DNA of 64,000 bases, from assembly GCA_017625535.1 (NCBI GenBank), contig JAGAKR010000004.1, positions 62,001 through 126,000 on the forward strand, in the 5' to 3' direction. Shown piece by piece: positions 34,184 to 42,687 of the stretch; the first letter of the stretch is position 1; the number at the start of each line of letters is the position of its first letter. Below the pieces are notes generated by a model. It was not told where the DNA came from. It did no database searches and was given only the letters and a program-made list of their open reading frames with translations. Both the position numbers and the translations under genes were made by a program. This DNA is from Bacteroidales bacterium. GTDB taxonomy: Bacteria; Bacteroidota; Bacteroidia; Bacteroidales; UBA932.

Positions 34184-36274
34184 ATGAAGAAGTGTAAATT
34201 AACCCTTACATTGGTTTTGTCCCTCTTTATTACCAGTTTGATGGGACAAGAGTACACAGGCCCTTTCACTCACAGCCTTATGAGTGAGAAAGTTTATGAC
34301 CTTATTGTAGGTGAATCGTCGGGAGACAGGGCTTTCAATTACATCCTTGACATTGCTCCATACGAAAGGGACCGTGTGAGTGCAGATTATGCAGGTCTTT
34401 TTATGGAGTCTGTATATGTTGTGGATAAACTTAAGAGTTATGGTTTTGCTGATGCTAAGACAGAGATTGTGGGTAAAACCCAGACTTGGGACGGCGTTAG
34501 CGCAGAGATTTGGGAGGTTGCTCCAAATACTGCAAAGATTGCAGATTACAGGGATCTTGCTGCTGTTCTTGGACAGGGAAGCAAGAGTGCCCACGTTACT
34601 GCAGACCTTGTTTGGATTGGCCGTGGCACTGCCGCTGAGATTGCCGCTGCAGACCTTAAGGGCAAGATTGCAGTTACAGAGGCTTCTGCCAGCAGAGTGC
34701 ACGATGCTGCTGTAAAGGCAGGTGCCGTTGGCATTATGACCTATTACTCTCCACGTCCGCTTGTAGACCCTATCCAGATTCCAAACAGCGGTATCCGTGG
34801 CGGTGAGAATGCAACATTCTGCATCAACCTTACCCCAAGGGACGGTTATGCTTTAAGGGACAGGCTCCTTGCAGGTGAGAAGATTACTGTTAAGGCAGAT
34901 ATTGAGACCAAAACAGAGCAGACAAACATAGAGGTCCCTACCTGTGTGATTAAAGGTTCACAGGAGAATGCAGAGGAGGTTATCCTTTGCGCCCACCTGT
35001 TTGAGGGATATGTAAAACTTGGTGCAAATGACAACATATCAGGTTCTGCAGCCCTTATTGAGGTTGCCCGCACCCTCAACCACCTTATTGAGACAGGCCA
35101 GATTGAGAGACCTGCCCGTTCAATCAGATTCATCTGGATTCCTGAGTTCCAGGGCTCCATTCCTTGGGCACAGCAGAACAAGGAGATCCTCAGCAGGACT
35201 CTTTGCAACATAAACCTTGATATGGTTGGCTTGTGGTTGAGCAAGAGCCAGTCTTTCTACTGCCTCCACAGAACCACAATGGGTAACCCTCATTACCTTA
35301 ATGATGTTGCCGAGAGTTTCTACCACTATATGGGTGCAACCAACAAATCTTTTGTTGCAACTGGTGTTGGAAGGCCTGATGCCACCAAACCTGTATTCAG
35401 CGTTACCGGTTCAAGGGATCCTTTCTACTACTCTATAAATGCGCACTATGGTGCATCTGACCACGAGGTATTCAGCGACTGGGGCGTACAGGCTCCTGGC
35501 GTGATTATGATCACCTGGCCGGACAACTACTACCATACATCGGGAGACAGACCTGAGATCTGCGACCCTACCCAGCTCCACAGGGCAATTGTTCTTGCCG
35601 CCGCTTCTGCCTATACAATTGCAGAGGCTGATGCACAGGATGCAGTTAAAATTGCCTCAGAGGTTGCTGCAAATGCTGCAAAACGTATGTCAATTAAGAT
35701 GAAACAGGATTTGGCTGCCCTCAACAGCGCAACCGCAGCAGATTTTGCAGCACTGTACAAAGATGCAAAATGGCATCAGGATGCAATGCTCAACAATGAG
35801 ATTGCAACACTTGCTACAGTACTTGAGCTTGCACCTGCTTCAGCATCTCTCAAGGAGTTTGTTGCTGCAATGCAGGAGGGTGTTAAAGCAAACTGGACTG
35901 CCAACGGCAAGAACATTGATGCAGCAATGAAGGCAAAAGCTGCAGCACTTGGTGTTGCCCCTGTTAAGGCAATTGTACTTTCTGCAGAAGAGAAAGCCGC
36001 TTCAAAAGTATACCCTAAGAGCACTGCCAAAGTACTTGAGACCGGCTACGGCGTACTCCGCACTGTTCCAAGAGAGCTTATTGCAAAATACGGCTTTGAC
36101 AAACGCGGTTCCGTAAACCACAGCGGCGAGATTGCAAAACTCACCACTACCGGAACCAACAGCATCCTGGACATCCAGAAAATGCTTGCCACCCAGTTCC
36201 CTAACCCTGATACCCTTGAGGCCATCACCAAATATGTTGAAATGCTGAAAGAGGCAGGACTTGTGGAGTTCTAG
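34184..36274 (+). CDS. Secreted M28-family metallopeptidase (aminopeptidase) with PA-like insert
   Basis: A 696-residue exported protein (signal peptide ending LMGQ). A protease-associated-like segment (about residues 120-235) precedes an M28 zinc peptidase domain. The metal ligands can be read as His in CAHLFE, Asp in GANDNISGSA, Glu in IWIPEFQGS, Asp in NLDMVG and His in GASDHEVF. The last ~200 residues are Ala-rich helical. Codon use is of the highly expressed type. Probably trims peptides in the periplasm or outside the cell. Confidence 0.88.
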   Translation: MKKCKLTLTLVLSLFITSLMGQEYTGPFTHSLMSEKVYDLIVGESSGDRAFNYILDIAPYERDRVSADYAGLFMESVYVVDKLKSYGFADAKTEIVGKTQTWDGVSAEIWEVAPNTAKIADYRDLAAVLGQGSKSAHVTADLVWIGRGTAAEIAAADLKGKIAVTEASASRVHDAAVKAGAVGIMTYYSPRPLVDPIQIPNSGIRGGENATFCINLTPRDGYALRDRLLAGEKITVKADIETKTEQTNIEVPTCVIKGSQENAEEVILCAHLFEGYVKLGANDNISGSAALIEVARTLNHLIETGQIERPARSIRFIWIPEFQGSIPWAQQNKEILSRTLCNINLDMVGLWLSKSQSFYCLHRTTMGNPHYLNDVAESFYHYMGATNKSFVATGVGRPDATKPVFSVTGSRDPFYYSINAHYGASDHEVFSDWGVQAPGVIMITWPDNYYHTSGDRPEICDPTQLHRAIVLAAASAYTIAEADAQDAVKIASEVAANAAKRMSIKMKQDLAALNSATAADFAALYKDAKWHQDAMLNNEIATLATVLELAPASASLKEFVAAMQEGVKANWTANGKNIDAAMKAKAAALGVAPVKAIVLSAEEKAASKVYPKSTAKVLETGYGVLRTVPRELIAKYGFDKRGSVNHSGEIAKLTTTGTNSILDIQKMLATQFPNPDTLEAITKYVEMLKEAGLVEF

Positions 36275-36296
36275 ACCAATCTTTAGAATTTTTTAC

Positions 36297-36329
36297 AGGC
36301 CTCTCCGCCCTGGCGGGGAGGCCTTTTTG
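36297..36329. terminator. Bidirectional terminator between M28 peptidase and MATE genes
   Basis: AGGCCTCTCC and GGGGAGGCCT form a 9-10-bp GC-rich stem followed by T5, between convergent genes. Confidence 0.88.
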
Positions 36330-36335
36330 TAAGCA

Positions 36336-37664
36336 TCATATCCTCTTCTTGTCCCACCTGGCAAATTTCATATAGAGGGAGCACAGGATTCCAAGCAGTG
36401 CTCCGTACAGGATTTCTGCAGTCCAGACAAGCTCAACCTTTGTTGTGAGATGTGTCATTGCCAGAATGAAAAGGATATATACCACAAGGATTGCTGTCTC
36501 CAGATACAGGGCGGCAGAAGTATTGCCGGTGCCGGAAACCGCCTCAAAGTAGGCGTTGCCAATCCCCTGGAAGATTGTTCCGCTGCATATTACCAGAATG
36601 GAAGGGACAACCAGGTGTGCGAAACTGAGGTCATCTGTGTATATGCCTGCAATCTGCACGGGGAATATTGCAACAATCATCAGGATGGGCAGTGTGCAGA
36701 ACATGCAGTTCTTCAGCACCTTGTTTATTGTCGGGAAGACCTGCTCCTTGTCCCCTTCTCCTATGATTCTGCTTACCAATGTGTTGGTTGTGGTGGAGAA
36801 TGCAAAGCAAGGGGTAATCAGAATCATATACACACTCCTTGTAACTGAAGAGATTCCTGTGGCGGTTTCCCCCATCTTCTCTATAAGAACAAAAAAGATG
36901 AACCATACGCTGAAAGAGAAGAGTTTCTGAACCATTGTAGGGGTGGATATCTTCAATATGCTTCCCATCAGACCCGGCTCCGGCCTGTGGGCCTTGAACA
37001 TTCCATAATCCTTTTTCCTTAATGTGATGTAACTGTATAGCGTAAAGAACAGGAAGGCAGAAATTTCAGCGCATAAAGATGCCACAGCGGCGCCGCCAAC
37101 GCCCATCTGCGGAAAGCCTAAATTGCCGAATATCAGGCAATAATCCAGCAATATATTCACAACTGCCATTATTACAGTGGAGTATGTAATAACTTTTGTA
37201 TTGGATATGCCAACATACAAAGCCCTGTACAGGAAGTTGAAACACACAAAGGCAATTCCAAACCGGCGGTATTTTATGTAATCCAGAGATGCCTCATATA
37301 TGTTTGGAGAATCTATGAGCCGCAGCAGGAGCTGGTCTGAAAAAAAATACAATATTGAAAACAGAAGCAGCCCCAACAACAGCACAAAAAATGCCCCATG
37401 CTGGAAAATTACACCAATGCGGCCATAGTTCCTTTCCCCGAAACGGCGCGCCACAATAATCTGTATCCCTATTGCAAAGCCGGCAGCCACCGTGGTGAAA
37501 ACAAAATAAAACAGTCCGGCAAGCATTGAAGCACCCAAAGCCACCACACCCAGATGCCCCAGAAACGCCGTATCGGTAAAATTGATTACGGTCTGGGCCA
37601 TATTCCCCAGCATAATGGGCAAAGCAATGCCCCAAATCTCCCTGTCAGTTATTTTTGCTTTCAT
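36336..37664 (-). CDS. MATE-family multidrug/Na+ antiporter
   Basis: A 442-residue membrane protein with about 12 hydrophobic segments in two related halves. The N-terminal half starts ALPIMLGNMAQTVINFTDTAFLGHLG, typical of MATE/DinF transporters, and VSRIIGEGD occurs in the second half. ATG at 37664 (MKAKITDREIW) is chosen as the family start; the frame continues upstream to 37724 without homology. Substrate unknown. Confidence 0.9.
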   Translation of the reverse strand: MKAKITDREIWGIALPIMLGNMAQTVINFTDTAFLGHLGVVALGASMLAGLFYFVFTTVAAGFAIGIQIIVARRFGERNYGRIGVIFQHGAFFVLLLGLLLFSILYFFSDQLLLRLIDSPNIYEASLDYIKYRRFGIAFVCFNFLYRALYVGISNTKVITYSTVIMAVVNILLDYCLIFGNLGFPQMGVGGAAVASLCAEISAFLFFTLYSYITLRKKDYGMFKAHRPEPGLMGSILKISTPTMVQKLFSFSVWFIFFVLIEKMGETATGISSVTRSVYMILITPCFAFSTTTNTLVSRIIGEGDKEQVFPTINKVLKNCMFCTLPILMIVAIFPVQIAGIYTDDLSFAHLVVPSILVICSGTIFQGIGNAYFEAVSGTGNTSAALYLETAILVVYILFILAMTHLTTKVELVWTAEILYGALLGILCSLYMKFARWDKKRI

Positions 37665-37839
37665 CAAACTCCGGAATTTACAGCGCAATATACCACATTT
37701 TTCCCGACAAATCCACACTAACATTCTCCCGGAAGAATACTCCCTATCCCTTCCTGCTATTCACTAACAAAAACCTACCGCCACAAAAAGTGGCATTACA
37801 AACAACACCTGCTGAATTTTAACGTAAATTTGCACCATT

Positions 37840-39003
37840 ATGAAGCAGGTTTTAAAGATTATTGGATCGCTCATTATTGGCGCGGCACTGGGTTTTGGAA
37901 TTTCAACCCTGTTCATCATACTTACAACAGACCTTACCTTTGAAGAATTCATTAGAAAATTCGGGAATGTGGAATTGCTGGAAATGGGAGGGGTAATCCT
38001 CTTCTCCGTTCTCAGTTTTCTGGTTGCAATTGTAGTGCACGTACTGTTCCACGAAGGGGGACATCTTATAGCCGGACTTCTCACAGGGTACAGATTTGTA
38101 TCATTCAGGATTTTCAATTTTACCCTTCTTAAATCGGGAGGAAAACTTTGTATAAAAAGATTCAAGATTGCCGGTACGGGGGGACAATGTCTCCTTGCCC
38201 CTCCAGAAAAGCCTCTTGAGCAGATAGATGCCGTATGGTACAATGCCGGCGGTTTTTTGGCAAATCTGCTGCTGTCGGGAGGAGCATTATGCGGACTGTT
38301 CTTTGTGGGAGGGCCTCTCGCAAAGACTTTCCTTTTCATATTTGCCCTTACAGGCATTTTCTTTGCCTTGCTCAACGGCATTCCCTTCAAGGTTGGAGGG
38401 ATGCCCAATGACGGCTATAATATGAAGATGCTCAGGCATAATCTGGAGAGCAAGAAAGCCATGTGCACACAGCTTAGTGTAAATGCACTTGTGCAGGAAG
38501 GGGTAAGGCCAAATGCGATGCCTTCTGAATGGTTCACCACGCCACAAGGGGATGACTTCAACTGGAAAGACCCTCTGCAGCTCTCAATAAGGCTTATGGA
38601 GGCTTCATACATTATGGATTGTGGGGATATGGAAAAATCCCATCAGATGCTTGAGGAGGCATACTCGCACAAGGAGAGCATTGCCCCGCTGTTTGTAAAT
38701 GAAATAGTGTGTGAACTCATCTACACCTCATTGGCCACAGGACTTACAGAAAGGGCCCGTGAGCTGTACACCAAAGAGATACAGACCTACATCTCCCAGC
38801 ACCGCAAAGTGATGAGTTCCAAAGAAAGGGTAATGTTTGCCATAAAACTTCTCATGGAAGGGGACCCTGCCGGCGCCCGTGAAATAATGGATTCTGTCTC
38901 TTCCCGACAGAATGAATATCTTATGCAGGGTGAGGTAAAAATGGACCTTTCCCTGATGGAGCAGCTTATTTTGGGACCATCTCAAAAAAGTGGCGGCATA
39001 TAA
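37840..39003 (+). CDS. M50-like (site-2-protease-type) membrane protein of unknown role
   Basis: A 387-residue protein with several membrane segments. HEGGH near residue 73, inside a membrane helix, matches the HExxH zinc motif of M50 proteases, and PFKVGGMPNDGYN near residue 190 may supply the Asp ligand region (NDG). The C-terminal ~180 residues are soluble and helical, perhaps TPR-like (EKSHQMLEEAYSHKES, ARELYTKEIQ). A TAAATTTG -7 box lies just upstream. It stands alone on the plus strand, so a sigma- or anti-sigma-factor target cannot be inferred. Confidence 0.7.
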   Translation: MKQVLKIIGSLIIGAALGFGISTLFIILTTDLTFEEFIRKFGNVELLEMGGVILFSVLSFLVAIVVHVLFHEGGHLIAGLLTGYRFVSFRIFNFTLLKSGGKLCIKRFKIAGTGGQCLLAPPEKPLEQIDAVWYNAGGFLANLLLSGGALCGLFFVGGPLAKTFLFIFALTGIFFALLNGIPFKVGGMPNDGYNMKMLRHNLESKKAMCTQLSVNALVQEGVRPNAMPSEWFTTPQGDDFNWKDPLQLSIRLMEASYIMDCGDMEKSHQMLEEAYSHKESIAPLFVNEIVCELIYTSLATGLTERARELYTKEIQTYISQHRKVMSSKERVMFAIKLLMEGDPAGAREIMDSVSSRQNEYLMQGEVKMDLSLMEQLILGPSQKSGGI

Positions 39004-39015
39004 GGCGCAAAAAGA

Positions 39016-39357
39016 CTATTCCGAAAGGAATTCCTGAATCTGGACTTTCAATTTAGGGACATCATTTATGGCTGTATCCCATAAAATTTCAGGAGACACT
39101 TTTGCATAACCATGAACAATAACGTGTCTCATTTTTATAATGACAGGCCAACGGACTTGGGAATGAGAATCCTGAAATTCTTTTGTAAGCATGTAGGCAG
39201 CTTCACCTATAATCTCAATATTCTTCATCACAGCAAAGAAGAGCATTTTATTGCTTACAAACTGTTCAAACGCAACACCAGCAACAAATTCCTCCACATT
39301 ATTTGCTGCTTCAATCATATCCTGCAATCTTCCTTTGTCCCTAGCTTGCTCTCTCAT
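39016..39357 (-). CDS. hepT: HepT-like HEPN-domain RNase toxin
   Basis: A 113-residue HEPN (DUF86) protein. The RNase motif RX4HXY reads RHVIVHGY at residues 77-84. In the characterised HepT/MntA systems the Tyr is AMPylated by MntA to neutralise the toxin. Its start overlaps the end of mntA by 17 bp, indicating translational coupling with the antitoxin first. The Glu/Asn-rich helical build matches the family. Confidence 0.88.
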   Translation of the reverse strand: MREQARDKGRLQDMIEAANNVEEFVAGVAFEQFVSNKMLFFAVMKNIEIIGEAAYMLTKEFQDSHSQVRWPVIIKMRHVIVHGYAKVSPEILWDTAINDVPKLKVQIQEFLSE

Positions 39358-39652
39358 ATATCAACTGTTTATCTGCATCAACACTTTCCCTTGCAAAAGA
39401 CTTCACACAATCATCCACAACAATATCCACAGGACGATTCAACATTCCCTCCAAATCAACTGACATTGCAGCAAAACCCATCAATCCAATATGAGCATTC
39501 TTATCCAACGTTACAAGAATGTCAATATCACTCTGGTCATCAGCTTCTCCTCTGGCAAAAGAACCGAATATCCAAGCCTTCACCACAGGCTGTGTAGTGA
39601 AATAGTTCTGTATTATACTCAGCATTCTTTTATCCATATTCCTAAATTGCAA
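39341..39652 (-). CDS. mntA: MntA-like minimal nucleotidyltransferase antitoxin
   Basis: A 103-residue MNT-fold protein. The GSX10DXD motif is complete: GS at residues 30-31 and DID at 42-44. In related systems it adds AMP to HepT. ATG at 39652 or at the sixth codon (MDKRML) could be the start. A TATATTTG -7 box on the minus strand at 39674-39667 fits a promoter right upstream. Confidence 0.88.
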   Translation of the reverse strand: MQFRNMDKRMLSIIQNYFTTQPVVKAWIFGSFARGEADDQSDIDILVTLDKNAHIGLMGFAAMSVDLEGMLNRPVDIVVDDCVKSFARESVDADKQLIYERAS

Positions 39653-39775
39653 TTTTGATACTGCTACAAATATAACAATTTTTCTTTTAAAGAGTTAAAG
39701 CCACAAAAATATGGCCAACCATCCCATAAACCTTTCCCAGTCTCCCTTGTTATATATACGAAATAGTTTTTTAAG

Positions 39776-39830
39776 TTAGGTTAAGTCGGGCAAGCCCTAC
39801 AGTCTCGGGATGAGGTTGTGGGGTTTGTTT
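39776..39830 (+). repeat. Dispersed hairpin repeat, copy A
   Basis: Starts TTAGGTTAAGT and ends GAGGTTGTGGGG followed by TTTGTTT. It is similar along its whole ~55 bp to copy B at 49610-49666 on the opposite strand. CCCTACA can pair with TGTGGGG, matching the stronger hairpin of copy B. It lies in the 187-bp gap between the acetyltransferase and mntA genes. Confidence 0.7.
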
Positions 39831-39839
39831 TATAGCCCG

Positions 39840-40457
39840 CTAAAGTCTGTTTATCTCCCGTTGCAGCAGCTCCAGAAACATGGCTCCGTGTACGCCATCC
39901 ATTTGGGAGTGGTGGAACTGGAAAGAGATTGGAAGTGTTGTCCTGAACCATCCCTTGCGGTATTTGCCCCACATTACCATTGGGTTACAGAACTTGTCGG
40001 TGTACTGGTTCACAATGCAGTCCAACTCTGTCTGCACCATTGCAGAAGTTCCCACAATCATATAATCCTCAAGGAATGTGCTCCGGCACTCGGCAGAGGC
40101 CTGCGCTGTAAGAGTGTTGTATGCCTCCAGGAACTTTGTCTTATCCCCGGCAAACGGGATGTCGCACGAATTGATTTCCCCTTTGCTGTTGTTTACAATT
40201 ACATTTATTGCTATGCTGCTGAACTTGTACAGTTTGCCTTTATCGGGAAGAAGATAGAACTCCTCCATTTGGGTTGCGGCCTTTCCAATGCACCAACAGA
40301 GGAGAGCATTGAATTTCACTCCCTGCTTCCGGCTTGCCTTAAGCAGACGGCTCACATCAAAGGTTTTGGTAAGGGTAACCATTGGCATAGGGGAAGACAT
40401 CCACATCTGGAACGCCTCCGCCCTGGTAGTATCTTGTGGGTTTACTTCTGTTTTCAT
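39840..40457 (-). CDS. Chloramphenicol-acetyltransferase-like protein
   Basis: A 205-residue CAT-fold acyltransferase. The catalytic HHxxxDG motif reads HHSQMDGVHG near residues 186-195, and the N-terminal NALLCWCIGKAA and LPISFQFHH segments fit the family. CAT enzymes acetylate chloramphenicol from acetyl-CoA, but many chromosomal homologues in Bacteroidales have no shown resistance role, so function is left open. Monocistronic; nothing mobile is seen next to it other than a small inverted-repeat element just upstream. Confidence 0.82.
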   Translation of the reverse strand: MKTEVNPQDTTRAEAFQMWMSSPMPMVTLTKTFDVSRLLKASRKQGVKFNALLCWCIGKAATQMEEFYLLPDKGKLYKFSSIAINVIVNNSKGEINSCDIPFAGDKTKFLEAYNTLTAQASAECRSTFLEDYMIVGTSAMVQTELDCIVNQYTDKFCNPMVMWGKYRKGWFRTTLPISFQFHHSQMDGVHGAMFLELLQREINRL

Positions 40458-40497
40458 ACTTCAAAATTAACAAAAAAACGTATGCATTCTTTTCTCT

Positions 40498-40637
40498 CAA
40501 GACAGTGGCGCACCCAACCCCCTCCCAACACACCTCCAAGCCACAATTGCTGCGCTACCCATAAAGAAATGCTATGAGTGGTGCACAAAAACACCCCTGA
40601 GAGCCCTCTGGCACAACTTCAGCGCGCCACTGTCTTG
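40498..40637. repeat. 140-bp element with 14-bp perfect terminal inverted repeats (MITE-like)
   Basis: CAAGACAGTGGCGC (40498-40511) and its exact complement GCGCCACTGTCTTG (40624-40637) bound 112 bp of non-coding DNA. No target-site duplication is evident. Part of the inside (GGTGCACAAAAACACCCC and GGCACAACTTC) resembles the 51-bp repeat units at 28159-28440. The rest of the 391-bp gap (40638-40765) is C-rich with imperfect CACCTGCACA repeats and no gene. Confidence 0.6.
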
Positions 40638-40788
40638 TGGAACCATCCGCATTCACTCACCTGCACAACATAGCGCATCCATACACCTGCACAGCCTCCC
40701 GCATCCGCTCGCCCCGCACAACAAAACACAAAAAAGGTGGACACAAAGACCACTTCCATATCTTATTCCCGACAGAATCATTGGGAAT

Positions 40789-40823
40789 AAAAAGCCTCCC
40801 CACCATCAGGCAGAGAGGCTTTA
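40789..40823 (-). terminator. Terminator after the GGGtGRT gene
   Basis: AAAGCCTC (40791-40798) and GAGGCTTT (40815-40822) form the stem, with T residues following on the minus strand (40790-40788 region). Confidence 0.8.
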
Positions 40824-40848
40824 TACAATAATTTTTCTTATGGGTCAA

Positions 40849-41862
40849 TTATTTAGAAAGTGCAGTAGCAACATCCACAGCAACAGCAACAGTAGCACCT
40901 ACCATTGGGTTGTTACCGATGCCAAGGAAGCCCATCATCTCAACGTGTGCAGGAACTGATGAAGAACCTGCGAACTGAGCGTCTGAGTGCATACGGCCCA
41001 TTGTGTCGGTCATACCGTATGATGCAGGACCTGCAGCCATGTTGTCTGGGTGAAGGGTTCTACCTGTACCGCCACCTGATGCAACTGAGAAATATTTCTT
41101 GCCCATCTCCATGCACTCTTTCTTGTAAGTGCCGGCAACTGGGTGCTGGAAGCGGGTTGGGTTGGTTGAGTTACCTGTAATTGATACGTCAACACCCTCG
41201 AGGTGCATAATTGCAACACCCTCGCGTACGTCATCTGCACCGTAGCAGTTGACTTTTGCACGTGGACCGTCTGAGTAAGCAATCTTGTTTACAACTTTAA
41301 CCTCACCTGTTGCGTAGTCGAACTCAGTCTGGCAGTATGTGAAACCGTTGATTCTTGAGATGATCATAGCGGCATCTTTACCAAGACCGTTAAGGATACA
41401 GCGTAGAGGCTCTTTTCTTACTTTGTCAGCTTTTGCAGCAATTTTGATTGCACCCTCTGCAGCAGCGAAAGACTCGTGACCTGCCAAGAAAGCGAAACAT
41501 TTTGTCTCCTCTCTAAGAAGACGTGCAGCAAGGTTTCCGTGGCCAAGACCAACTTTACGGTCATCAGCTACTGAACCTGGAACGCAGAATGACTGAAGAC
41601 CTACACCAATTGCCTCAGCTGCATCTGCAGCGTTTGAGCAACCTTTCTTAAGTGCAATTGCAGCACCTACAACGTATGCCCATTTGGCGTTCTCAAAACA
41701 GATTGGCTGAGTCTCCTCGCAAGTTTTGTATGGATCCAAGCCATACTGCTCGCAAATCTCGTTAGCCTCCTCTATGCTCTTGATACCGTTTGCATTCAAT
41801 GCAGCAAGAATCTGCGGCATTCTACGGTCCTGACTCTCAAATTTTACTTCTCTTATAGCCAT
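40849..41862 (-). CDS. GGGtGRT protein (conserved, function unknown)
   Basis: A 337-residue soluble protein named for its SGGGTGRTLHPDN motif (about residues 268-280). Other visible conserved stretches are DPYKTCEETQPICFENAKWAY, VADDRKVGLGHGNLAARLL, FLAGHESFAAAEGAI and GNSTNPTRFQHP. Several Cys residues (in EICEQ, KTCEE, PICFE) might bind metal. ATG at 41862 (MAIREVKF) is chosen; the longer frame would overlap the upstream gene. It follows an IscU-like scaffold gene by 13 bp, the partner it keeps in anaerobic bacteria. Codon use is like that of ribosomal proteins, so it is probably abundant. Confidence 0.88.
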   Translation of the reverse strand: MAIREVKFESQDRRMPQILAALNANGIKSIEEANEICEQYGLDPYKTCEETQPICFENAKWAYVVGAAIALKKGCSNAADAAEAIGVGLQSFCVPGSVADDRKVGLGHGNLAARLLREETKCFAFLAGHESFAAAEGAIKIAAKADKVRKEPLRCILNGLGKDAAMIISRINGFTYCQTEFDYATGEVKVVNKIAYSDGPRAKVNCYGADDVREGVAIMHLEGVDVSITGNSTNPTRFQHPVAGTYKKECMEMGKKYFSVASGGGTGRTLHPDNMAAGPASYGMTDTMGRMHSDAQFAGSSSVPAHVEMMGFLGIGNNPMVGATVAVAVDVATALSK

Positions 41863-41875
41863 TTTACTTTCCTCC

Positions 41876-42577
41876 TTATTCGTTACGTGGGTCAATGTGT
41901 TTAACAGCACCTTGCTCAGCAGTAAAGCGGCCATAAGTACCGGTTACTTTCTTCAAAGCCTCGTTGGCGTCTGTACCTTTCTTAATCTCCTCCATGAATT
42001 TGCCCATATGAACAAACTCGTAGCCAATTACCTGGTCATCTTTGTCAAGAGCCATTCTTGTACAGTAACCCTCAGCCATCTCAAGGTATCTTACACCTTT
42101 TGCATTGGTTGAGAACATTGTACCTACCTGGCTTCTCAAGCCTTTACCCAAATCCTCAAGACCTGCTCCAATCTGAAGGCCGCCCTCTGAGAATGCAGAC
42201 TGTGTACGTCCGTAAACAATCTGAAGGAAAAGCTCTCTCATTGCAGTATTGATTGCATCACAAACCAAGTCTGTGTTCAAAGCCTCAAGAAGAGTCTTGC
42301 CAGCAAGAATCTCAGCTGCCATAGCTGCTGAATGGGTCATACCTGAACAGCCGATTGTCTCAATCAAAGCCTCCTGGATGATACCCTCTTTCACGTTGAG
42401 GGTAAGTTTGCAGGCACCCTGCTGAGGTGCACACCAGCCAATACCGTGAGTAAGACCTGAAATGTCTTTTATCTCTTTGCTTCTCACCCATTTACCCTCT
42501 TCAGGAATAGGTGCAGGTCCGTGGTTTGGACCTTTTTTAACAACACACATGTGCTGTACTTCGTGAGTATAAATCAT
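41876..42577 (-). CDS. IscU/NifU-like Fe-S cluster scaffold protein (GGGtGRT partner)
   Basis: A 233-residue protein with an IscU/NifU-N-like core. Three candidate cluster-ligand Cys sites are visible: WCAPQQGAC, TIGCSGMTHS and LVCDAIN. It has an extra N-terminal ~50 residues and a C-terminal ~80-residue extension absent from classical IscU. It is the first gene of a two-gene operon with the GGGtGRT gene. A TATATTTG -7 box is visible on the minus strand about 50 bp upstream. No iscS or other assembly genes are adjacent, so this is probably a dedicated scaffold rather than the general system (inference). Confidence 0.85.
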   Translation of the reverse strand: MIYTHEVQHMCVVKKGPNHGPAPIPEEGKWVRSKEIKDISGLTHGIGWCAPQQGACKLTLNVKEGIIQEALIETIGCSGMTHSAAMAAEILAGKTLLEALNTDLVCDAINTAMRELFLQIVYGRTQSAFSEGGLQIGAGLEDLGKGLRSQVGTMFSTNAKGVRYLEMAEGYCTRMALDKDDQVIGYEFVHMGKFMEEIKKGTDANEALKKVTGTYGRFTAEQGAVKHIDPRNE

Positions 42578-42687
42578 ACCTTAAAATATGTATTTGTAGT
42601 TAACAATTCTTTTGTGAAGTTGCAAATATAGTGTATTTTTACCAACCAAAGGACTTTGAAAACAATTTTTAATTTAAATACACCATT

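Noticed and set aside
37781..37795. GCCACAAAAAGTGGC hairpin upstream of the M50-like gene as a terminator or operator
   Set aside because: Only a 5-bp stem with no T run; too short to support a claim.
39840..40457. Acquired chloramphenicol resistance gene
   Set aside because: The CAT fold is clear, but there is no mobile element or resistance context, and chromosomal homologues of unknown function are common.
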